Source of the DNA: Holophagaceae bacterium
GTDB lineage: Bacteria; Acidobacteriota; Holophagae; Holophagales; Holophagaceae
Assembly (NCBI GenBank): GCA_025353305.1
Contig: JANXQX010000160.1
Coordinates: 1-7,585 of the forward strand
Reading direction: 5' to 3'
Length of the DNA: 7,585 nt
The notes beneath the pieces were generated by a model. The model did not search any database. It was given only the letters and a program-made list of their open reading frames with translations, and was not told the DNA's origin. The translations under genes were made by a program, and so were the position numbers. Each line of letters opens with the position of its first letter. Position 1 is the first letter of the stretch. This document shows, piece after piece, positions 1 to 5,969 of the stretch.

Positions 1-977
1 CCCCAGTTGGCGGCCTCGAACAACTTGAAATGCTCGAAGGGGGATTCCTTGCTGCGGCGGTAGGTGAGGATCTGATACGTGGCGATGGTGACAGGTTTGA
101 TCTCCTTCGAATCACCGGTGTAGAGGCCGACTTCATCCTCGGTGAGCGTGGTCTTGTCCAGCAATTCCTGTTTCCACTGCTTCACGGCTGTGCCGTTCGT
201 CGTCAGAACGAGCGTATGGGTCTGCAGTTTGGACATGCAGCCGATGCCGATGACGGTCTTGCCCGCGCCGCACGGCAGCACCAGCACGCCCGCCCCGCCT
301 TCGGGCCCGCCGCCTGCGTGGAAGACATCCATGGCGGCCTGCTGATAGGGCCGCAGACCGAAGGGCTTGCCATTTTGTTTCAGGGTTTCCGCCAACTGGA
401 AGGGCAGGGGATCGCCAGGCTTGTAGCCGGCCATGTCCTGCACCGGATGGCCCAGCCGGATGAGCTGTAGCTTGACCTCGCCGCGCATCCCATCGTGCAG
501 GAATACGCCGGTCTCATCAGGGTAGGGTTCGGCCAGCATCCCTTGCAGCGACTTCTGGTTCTCGATTTCCCAGAAAAGGCCGCGGTCGTCCATCTCCAAG
601 GCAAGGCGGTCGCCCTTCTTGACCAGCCTGAGCTTGCCGTAGCGGGTGCCGTGGTCCTCGATCTCCTGCAGCAGGTTCTGCGGCACCGGATACTTGGACC
701 ACTTGTTCAGCGTTTCCAGCATCTCTTCGCAGGAAACGCCCGAGGCCGAGGCATTCCAGAGTGAGAGCGGCGTGATGCGGTAGGTGTGGATGTGTTCCGG
801 GCTCTTCACCAGTTCCGCGAACCGCGCCAGTTCATCGCGGACCTGTTCAAAGGCCGGGTGCGCGACTTCCAGGAGCAAGGTCCTGTCGCTCTGGACGATC
901 AAAGGGTTGTCGGGGCGGTGTGCGATCACGGCGGCTCGGGTGCTCCGGTTGGCTAAACCTTTGAGAATAGACGCCAT
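1..977 (-). CDS. XPB/Ssl2-family DNA repair helicase, N-terminal part (3' end beyond window)
   Basis: Superfamily 2 ATP-dependent DNA helicase of the bacterial XPB (ERCC3-like) type, a 3'-5' translocase linked to DNA repair or transcription. The frame is open from ATG at 977 to the left edge: 325 full codons and no stop. Residues about 24-115 (from NPLIVQSDRTLLLEV through HIHTYRITPLSLWNA) match the XPB/Ssl2-type helicase-associated N-terminal domain. The first RecA-like domain begins near LRPYQQ (208-213). Walker A is LPCGAGKT, with the catalytic lysine at K240. Motif Ia lies at 256-261 (LVLTTN), followed by QWKQELL and TIATYQILTYR (297-307). The DEAH-type Walker B box and the second RecA domain should lie outside the window. 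The start is preceded by AGGTG four bases upstream, a usable ribosome site. The pre-domain extension (residues 1-23) is a little long, so a later start is conceivable. The gene is divergent from the secreted-protein operon. Family assignment is confident; the cellular role is inferred from the family. Confidence 0.93.
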   Translation of the reverse strand, partial: MASILKGLANRSTRAAVIAHRPDNPLIVQSDRTLLLEVAHPAFEQVRDELARFAELVKSPEHIHTYRITPLSLWNASASGVSCEEMLETLNKWSKYPVPQNLLQEIEDHGTRYGKLRLVKKGDRLALEMDDRGLFWEIENQKSLQGMLAEPYPDETGVFLHDGMRGEVKLQLIRLGHPVQDMAGYKPGDPLPFQLAETLKQNGKPFGLRPYQQAAMDVFHAGGGPEGGAGVLVLPCGAGKTVIGIGCMSKLQTHTLVLTTNGTAVKQWKQELLDKTTLTEDEVGLYTGDSKEIKPVTIATYQILTYRRSKESPFEHFKLFEAANW

Positions 978-980
978 GGA

Positions 981-1053
981 ACACCTGGTCAACGTTGGAT
1001 TCCAGGTGTGTGGCATGACCTGGGTAGTTCAAGAGAAAAACCTTCGACCAGGT
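981..1053. promoter_or_regulatory. Cluster of four CCAGGT/ACCTGG boxes upstream of the helicase gene
   Basis: ACCTGG occurs at 983-988 and 1018-1023, and its complement CCAGGT at 1002-1007 and 1048-1053, so orientation alternates. ACACCTGG (981-988) and CCAGGTGT (1002-1009) form a perfect 8-bp inverted repeat with a 13-base gap. The outermost copies also pair over 8 bp (ACCTGGTC at 983-990 with GACCAGGT at 1046-1053). The cluster sits immediately upstream of the helicase ATG, between it and any promoter, as expected for an operator. It could equally form hairpins in the helicase leader mRNA. No known regulator site is recognised, and a regulatory role is inference from position and symmetry. 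Confidence 0.4.
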
Positions 1054-1054
1054 A

Positions 1055-1083
1055 AAAATGCAACAACATTAAGAAACTGTCAG
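1055..1083 (-). promoter_or_regulatory. Possible promoter of the helicase gene (weak)
   Basis: On the minus strand, CTGACA (1083-1078; five of six bases of the -35 consensus) is followed after 17 bases by CATTTT (1060-1055). CATTTT keeps only A2, T3 and T6 of the -10 consensus. Predicted initiation near 1048 would fall on the CCAGGT box at 1048-1053. The -10 match is poor, so this is only the best candidate seen in the 200-base gap. Confidence 0.22.
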
Positions 1084-1105
1084 GGATCCCATCGGTGGCG
1101 AATCC

Positions 1106-1111
1106 TATACT
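1106..1111 (+). promoter_or_regulatory. -10 element (TATACT) for the secreted-protein operon
   Basis: TATACT matches five of six bases of the sigma-70-type -10 consensus and is followed by GG. Initiation would be near 1118, giving a leader of about 60 bases that begins just before the hairpin at 1124-1151. No convincing -35 hexamer is seen at 16-18 bases; TGTCAG/CTGTCA around 1077-1083 is too far upstream. A similar -10 (TACACT followed by GG) precedes the prs gene in this window. Confidence 0.45.
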
Positions 1112-1123
1112 GGTTAACAGAAT

Positions 1124-1151
1124 TGTGATCCGCCTCCCGGAGGCGATCACA
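1124..1151 (+). promoter_or_regulatory. Leader hairpin upstream of the large secreted-protein gene
   Basis: TGTGATC (1124-1130) pairs with GATCACA (1145-1151). Inside these, GCCTCC (1132-1137) faces GGAGGC (1139-1144), leaving one bulged C at 1131. The real loop must open one or two of the inner pairs. It lies about 27 bases before the start codon and upstream of the GGAG ribosome site (1168-1171), at or near the predicted 5' end of the mRNA. No T-run follows, so a terminator is unlikely. A 5' mRNA-stabilising stem or a protein binding site is more plausible. The structure is seen; the function is inferred. Confidence 0.45.
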
Positions 1152-1177
1152 GCTTCTCGATCCAACCGGAGCCATCC

Positions 1178-4100
1178 ATGTCTCTCTCTACTCCTTCTCG
1201 CATCGCGTCGTCCTTTCTGACTTGGATCATTGCCGGTTCCCTGGTCGCCGTTGGGCCGGTGCCTTCCGCATCGGCTCCCCAAAGCCAGGAACTTCCCAAG
1301 GCGCAGGCACCTGTGCAGGAGAAGGAACAGCAAAGCAACTACCAGAGCTTTCTCGGAAATCCCAAACAAAGGGCCCAGGAGGAGGAAACAGGGGCGAGAG
1401 AAGACGACGCCGCAGGCCGCATCGATTGGTGGCGAATGCGCATGGGCGGCGAGTTCACCACCGAATTCAAGCAACGGCTCATTTCCGAGGCTGAAAATGA
1501 GCGCGCCAAGTATCCGGGGATGTTCCTTGGTGACGTCAAAGCCGGCAACACCGTCAGCGCCTTCAACGCCCCGTTGCAGCCCCTGGCGGTGACTGGCACC
1601 AGCTGGACGCCCATTGGTCCCACTGCATCCAGCAAGACGCAGAATGGAATCACAATGACCGTAGTGGACTCAGGCCGGGCGCGCACCATCCTGCCCCATC
1701 CCACCGACGCCAACACGGTCTACTTCCTGACCTCCGGCGGAGGCCTCTGGAAAACCTCGAATTTCCTCTCCAACCCCCCTACCTGGGCTGCGCTCACGGA
1801 CGGCATCGGCAGCACTTCGGGGGGCGCGGCGGCTTTCGGCGGCGCCCATCCCACCAATGTTCTTGATCCGAATGTCCTTTATGTTGGATTCGGCGATCCC
1901 TTCGATGGCGGCGTAGGGGGCATCATTGCCAAGACCAGCAACGGGGGCGGCACTTTCCCCGGGGCCACCAAGGCCGTACTGCCCGGTGTATCGATCATTT
2001 ACGATGTGAAAGTGGATTTCAGCCAGTCTGCCGGTGACATCGTTCTGGTGGGCACCAACGCGGGGCTCTTCCGGTCCACGAACGGCGGCACGAGCTACGG
2101 CTCCGTGGCCACCCTCGGCAGCGGCAAGGTCTGGTCCATCGTGCAGACCAGCGCAGGCTGGTTGGCCTCTGTGGATACCAGCGGCACGACCAAGTTTTCA
2201 CTCAGCACAGACCTCGGCGCCACCTGGAGCAGCACGGTGGGCGTGACAACTCCCGCCAGCATCGGCCGGACGACACTCGGCGTGGGTGTTCCTGGCGATG
2301 CGGTGGTCTACGCGTTTGCTACCACTACGAATGCATCGGCCCAGAAGGACCTGTACCGTTCGGCCAATGGCGGCGCCACCTGGACCGCCACCAGCACAAA
2401 TAGTTCGACCGCGCCAACCAACACCAATGGAAATCAAAGCACCAACGACTACATGCACACCCAAGCCTTTTACAACCAGATGCTGCTGGTGGACCCGACT
2501 GACTCGGCTCGCAACACGGTGTACATCGGGGGGAACTACAGCTCAGCCATGACCACCACCGGCGGCTCCAGCTGGACCGTGATCACCAACTGGCTACCGG
2601 GTTATGCATCTGGAACCAGCACGCTGCCCTATGCCCATGCGGACTTCCACGCGGCGGCCTTTTTGGCAGGCAGTCCCAACCGGATCTATTTTGGATCTGA
2701 CGGTGGCATCTTTGTTTCCACGGATGGTGGGACCACCTTTGACGACACCAAGAACAAGGGCCTGCAATCCCACTTGATATACGCCATGAGTTGTGGCTTC
2801 AACGGCGGCGCGGACAAGAACTCCGTGCTCGTCGGTCTCCAGGACAACGGGACGCGGCTCCGCAAGACCACCACCCTGGTTTATGACCAGACCAAGGGCG
2901 GGGATGGCTTTGGTGTGGGCTGGAGCCAGGCCAACAACGCCTGGACCATCGGGACCTATGTCTACAACGACATCGACCGCTGCATCACCAATCCCCCCGA
3001 TGACCAGAGCAAGTGGAACACCTTCACCACTGGGTTGGGCCTTACCGGCGCCGGTAACCCCCCTGCTGCGTATGACAACGGCAATAGCTACTACTTCGTC
3101 ACCCCCATCATCGGCGCCCCGGCCACGTCGGACCTGGCCAGCGCGCATCCCGGAAAGAATTTCTATACGTACGGGAACACCGGAACAGGCCCGAACTCGA
3201 AGAAGATCTTTTCCACGGCGACCGATGGGACCAGCTGGAGCGTCATCGGAACGGCTGGCGTCGGCGGCTTCGGCGCTGCCAACGCTGTGCGGGCCGTCAG
3301 CCACGGCATCGGCGTGAGCCCCGTGGACTTGAACCACATCGCAGCCGCCGGACTTAGCGGCGTAGTGCTCATAACCACCGATGGCGGCACGACATGGACC
3401 GAGCGCAATATCGCGTCCCTGGGTGTCCCCGCGTGGCCCCTAAGCAATGCGAACCTGGCCTGGGCGGATAATTCAAAACTTTACTTGTGCTCCGAGGCCA
3501 CTACGGCGGGCGTATCCCGCGTCGCCAAGTCCTTGAACGGCGGTGCCAGCTGGACCAGCGCCGCATCTGGATTGCCTGATGTGCCAGTGGCGAAATTGGC
3601 CGTGGACCCAGGCGACGCCACAGGCGATACGGTCTATGCTGCCACCTGGCTGGGCCTCTACCGCACCACCAACGGGGGCACTTCTTGGGCTCCTTACGGA
3701 ACAGGCCAGCCCCAGGGTTTTGTCTCTGACATCTACGTTGCGCCGGACAGCTCCTTCATGCGCATCGCTTTCTATGGCCGCGGCGTCTATGAAATGGTCG
3801 GCTCCGCCGCACTGGGCATCGGCATCACCAGCCCCGCCTCCACAGTGACCTTGGCGAAGGGCGGCACCCAGAGCTACACAGCGACCTTGACGAATTTCAG
3901 CAACGCCAATGTGAACTGGACCGTGGGCGCGGGCGGCGGGACTTTCTCCCCCACCAGCACCGCTTCCGGTTCCCCGACGGTCTTCACCGCGGGCAGCACC
4001 GCGAGCACCTACTCCATCACTGCCACCGCGGCCCAGGACGGCATCACGAATGCGACCCAGAGCGTGACGGTGGTGGATCCCACCTCCGTGACGGTCTCCG

Positions 4101-5959
4101 TAGCGCCATCGGCGCCTACGGTCGTCTCCGGCGCGGCCCAGGCTTTCACCGCCACGGTCACAGCCATCACCGACACCGCGGTCACCTGGGGCATCAGTCC
4201 CGCTGTGGGCAGCATCAATGCGTCGACGGGCCTTTATACGGCTCCGGCAACGCCACCTGCTTCACCGCAGTCCGTGACCGTGACCGCCACCAGCACCGGC
4301 GCGCCCACCCGCACCGGCACCGCCACCGTGACGGTCCCCGTGCTCACCATCAGCGTAAGTCCCACCCCGGTCAGCGTGCAGACGGGAAACCAGCAACAGT
4401 TCACTGCGACCGTGGCGGGCTCCACCAATACGGCAGTCACCTGGTCGATTTTCAGTGGCATCGGCAGCGTCAACGGTTCAGGCCTCTATACGGCACCGGG
4501 TTCCACTGGCGCTGCCGTTGTCCGCGCCACCAGCGTGGCAGATACCGGGAAGTTCGCTGATGCAGCCGTGACAGTCATTCCGCATCCGATCACCGTGACA
4601 GTCACTCCCAATCCCACCAGCGTCGTCACCAGCGCAACCAAGCAGTTCAGTGCCGCGGTGGCCAACGCCGCGGATACCACCGTGGCTTGGAGTGTCCAGG
4701 AAGGTGCTTCCGGAGGGACCATCAGCGGCACGGGCCTCTACACCGCACCCGCGACCACAGGCACCTTCCATATCGTCGCCACCAGCAACCAGGACCACTC
4801 CACCACCGGCACCGCGGCGGTCACCGTACAGAATCCTGTGACCATCAGCATCACGCCCACCGTCGCCTATGTTCAGCCCGGCGGCAGCGCGACCTTCACG
4901 GGCGTTCCCTCCACCGGCGGCACCAACTACACCGTGGTTGGAGGTGCTGCGAACGGATCCATCACTTCAGGCGGAGTCTACACGGCCCCGGCCACACTGG
5001 GCGACTACACCGTGGTGGCCACCGCCACCTCCGACAACACCAAGACCGCGAGCGCCACGGTTCATGTGCAGAATATCGCAGTCGTAGTGAGCCCGAACCC
5101 CGCCACATTGCAAACCAGCACTGACCAGCAATTCACCGCCACTGTCACCGCCAATTTCCCCCAGGGTGTCAATTGGTCGGTCGTGGAGGGGGCCCCAGGC
5201 GGGTCTATAACTGGGACAGGGCTCTACACTGCGCCAGGTTCAGCGGGGACCTACCATGTGCGTGCCACCAGCGTGGCGGATGGCTCCAAGTCCGATACGG
5301 CCACCGTCACGGTGCAATCCGCCGCGGTGCTCACCGTCGCTGTCTCGCCCTCAGCTGTGGCCGTTCCGTTCCTCGGGAATCAGACCTTCACAGCCACCGT
5401 CACCAATGGACCGGCCGGAGTCACGTGGACCGTTGAGGAAGCAGGCGGTGGAAACGTCTCCGCCGGAGGAGTCTATACAGCTCCGGCCACCCTGGGCATC
5501 TATCATGTCCGTGCCACCAGCACTTCTGATACCAGTAAATTAGGCCGCGCCACGGTTACCGTCATCTCACCGATCACGTCATTCACCATCTCGCCCACCC
5601 TCGCCACGATCCTTACTGGCGGCACGGTGGTTCTCAACGGCACAGTCAATACCGGCACCATCGATTGGATCACTTCAGGCGGTTCCTTGAATGCCGCCTC
5701 GGGTGCCTCGGTGACTTTCACCGCACCGGCCACCACCGGCGCCTTCATCATCACCGCTTCGGCTTCCGCCGACACCTCCCAGACCAGGATCGTGACGATC
5801 AATGTGAAGACCAGGGACCAGGATGCCAACGGAACCGTTGATGTCCTCGATCTGGCCTTCTTGGCCCGCTACTTCGGCACGAGCAATTTCGCTGCCGATC
5901 TGGATGGCCTGAACGGCGTGGATGACGCTGATATCACCATTTTCTTGAACGGTTTTTGA
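1178..5959 (+). CDS. Secreted Asp-box beta-propeller protein with eight Ig-like repeats and C-terminal dockerin
   Basis: Exported 1593-residue modular protein of unknown ligand or substrate. The start is ATG with GGAG (1168-1171) six bases upstream. Residues 1-33 form a signal peptide: short n-region with Arg8, hydrophobic 9-26, then PVPSASA. The cleavage site is uncertain because Pro34 follows SASA. Residues about 34-140 are charged, then WTPIGP opens the propeller region (about 145-870). This has GGGLWKT near 187 and Asp-box motifs S/T-x-D/N-G-G-x-S/T-W/F/Y near 300, 395, 514, 733, 785 and 830. It also has HADFH (487-491), SDGGIF before 514, QDNG (555-558) and GGDG (574-577), the conserved pattern of the BNR/sortilin-like secreted propeller family. 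Eight Ig-like modules follow from about 881 to 1545, then a dockerin-like module at 1547-1593. No sialidase active-site set was identified, so catalytic activity is unproven; adhesion or glycan/protein binding is equally possible. It is the first gene of an apparent two-gene operon with the downstream lipoprotein. Confidence 0.93.
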   Translation: MSLSTPSRIASSFLTWIIAGSLVAVGPVPSASAPQSQELPKAQAPVQEKEQQSNYQSFLGNPKQRAQEEETGAREDDAAGRIDWWRMRMGGEFTTEFKQRLISEAENERAKYPGMFLGDVKAGNTVSAFNAPLQPLAVTGTSWTPIGPTASSKTQNGITMTVVDSGRARTILPHPTDANTVYFLTSGGGLWKTSNFLSNPPTWAALTDGIGSTSGGAAAFGGAHPTNVLDPNVLYVGFGDPFDGGVGGIIAKTSNGGGTFPGATKAVLPGVSIIYDVKVDFSQSAGDIVLVGTNAGLFRSTNGGTSYGSVATLGSGKVWSIVQTSAGWLASVDTSGTTKFSLSTDLGATWSSTVGVTTPASIGRTTLGVGVPGDAVVYAFATTTNASAQKDLYRSANGGATWTATSTNSSTAPTNTNGNQSTNDYMHTQAFYNQMLLVDPTDSARNTVYIGGNYSSAMTTTGGSSWTVITNWLPGYASGTSTLPYAHADFHAAAFLAGSPNRIYFGSDGGIFVSTDGGTTFDDTKNKGLQSHLIYAMSCGFNGGADKNSVLVGLQDNGTRLRKTTTLVYDQTKGGDGFGVGWSQANNAWTIGTYVYNDIDRCITNPPDDQSKWNTFTTGLGLTGAGNPPAAYDNGNSYYFVTPIIGAPATSDLASAHPGKNFYTYGNTGTGPNSKKIFSTATDGTSWSVIGTAGVGGFGAANAVRAVSHGIGVSPVDLNHIAAAGLSGVVLITTDGGTTWTERNIASLGVPAWPLSNANLAWADNSKLYLCSEATTAGVSRVAKSLNGGASWTSAASGLPDVPVAKLAVDPGDATGDTVYAATWLGLYRTTNGGTSWAPYGTGQPQGFVSDIYVAPDSSFMRIAFYGRGVYEMVGSAALGIGITSPASTVTLAKGGTQSYTATLTNFSNANVNWTVGAGGGTFSPTSTASGSPTVFTAGSTASTYSITATAAQDGITNATQSVTVVDPTSVTVSVAPSAPTVVSGAAQAFTATVTAITDTAVTWGISPAVGSINASTGLYTAPATPPASPQSVTVTATSTGAPTRTGTATVTVPVLTISVSPTPVSVQTGNQQQFTATVAGSTNTAVTWSIFSGIGSVNGSGLYTAPGSTGAAVVRATSVADTGKFADAAVTVIPHPITVTVTPNPTSVVTSATKQFSAAVANAADTTVAWSVQEGASGGTISGTGLYTAPATTGTFHIVATSNQDHSTTGTAAVTVQNPVTISITPTVAYVQPGGSATFTGVPSTGGTNYTVVGGAANGSITSGGVYTAPATLGDYTVVATATSDNTKTASATVHVQNIAVVVSPNPATLQTSTDQQFTATVTANFPQGVNWSVVEGAPGGSITGTGLYTAPGSAGTYHVRATSVADGSKSDTATVTVQSAAVLTVAVSPSAVAVPFLGNQTFTATVTNGPAGVTWTVEEAGGGNVSAGGVYTAPATLGIYHVRATSTSDTSKLGRATVTVISPITSFTISPTLATILTGGTVVLNGTVNTGTIDWITSGGSLNAASGASVTFTAPATTGAFIITASASADTSQTRIVTINVKTRDQDANGTVDVLDLAFLARYFGTSNFAADLDGLNGVDDADITIFLNGF
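3818..5815 (+). repeat. Eight tandem Ig-like (bacterial Ig, Big-type) modules within the large protein
   Basis: Modules start near residues 881, 969, 1056, 1138, 1221, 1300, 1385 and 1466, a period of about 79-88 residues. The usual pattern is a V/I-S-P opening strand, an (F)TATV strand, a W-S/T core tryptophan, then G-x-Y-T-A-P-A/G and a V-x-A-T-S strand, closing with ATVTV. The G-L/V-Y-T-A-P signature is present in modules 2-7. Modules 1 and 8 are more divergent (V-F-T-A and T-F-T-A-P). Codons differ between copies while the residues are kept, so the duplications are old or under selection against identical DNA. The array probably acts as a stalk between propeller and C-terminal dockerin; that role is inference. 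Confidence 0.85.
5816..5956 (+). other. Dockerin-type calcium-binding module at the C-terminus
   Basis: Residues 1547-1593. Loop 1 is DQDANGTVDVLD, with acidic or amide residues at positions 1, 3, 5, 9 and 12 (D1547, D1549, N1551, D1555, D1558) and Gly at 6, a textbook dockerin/EF-hand-like loop, followed by helix LAFLARYF. Loop 2 is DLDGLNGVDDAD (D1574, D1576, D1582, D1585), followed by ITIFL. Its positions 5 and 6 are Leu-Asn rather than the usual Asp/Asn-Gly, so it is partly degenerate. The protein ends directly after the second short helix. Dockerins bind cohesin domains; the neighbouring lipoprotein has a cohesin-like candidate. Confidence 0.8.
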
Positions 5960-5964
5960 GGTGG
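5958..5964 (+). promoter_or_regulatory. Ribosome binding site overlapping the upstream stop codon
   Basis: GAGGTGG begins inside the TGA stop (5957-5959) of the large gene and ends five bases before ATG at 5970. It decides the start of the lipoprotein gene. The in-frame GTG at 5961 lies within the ribosome site itself and is not a credible start. Ribosomes ending the first gene would be placed on the second, so the two products are probably translationally coupled. Confidence 0.7.
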
Positions 5965-5969
5965 ATGCC

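Noticed and set aside
30..470. Plus-strand open frames over the helicase gene
   Set aside because: The minus strand carries conserved helicase motifs throughout, so these are shadows.
1124..1151. CRP-like site, because of TGTGA and TCACA
   Set aside because: The half-sites are separated by far more than the six bases of a CRP site, so a hairpin explains the symmetry better.
989..1474. Minus-strand open frame (161 codons) across the divergent intergenic region
   Set aside because: It overlaps the signal peptide coding region and promoter, and its product resembles no family.
2594..3337. Long minus-strand open frame (247 codons) opposite the propeller region
   Set aside because: The plus strand codes a clear Asp-box protein here. 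The antisense product has no recognisable domain and reflects GC-rich codon structure.
3818..5815. DNA-level tandem repeat or CRISPR-like array
   Set aside because: The repeats are in the protein, about 250 bases apart with diverged codons, and show no short identical repeats with unique spacers.
5961..5969. GTG start giving three extra residues on the lipoprotein
   Set aside because: The GTG lies inside the Shine-Dalgarno sequence and has no ribosome site of its own. ATG 5970 is correctly spaced.
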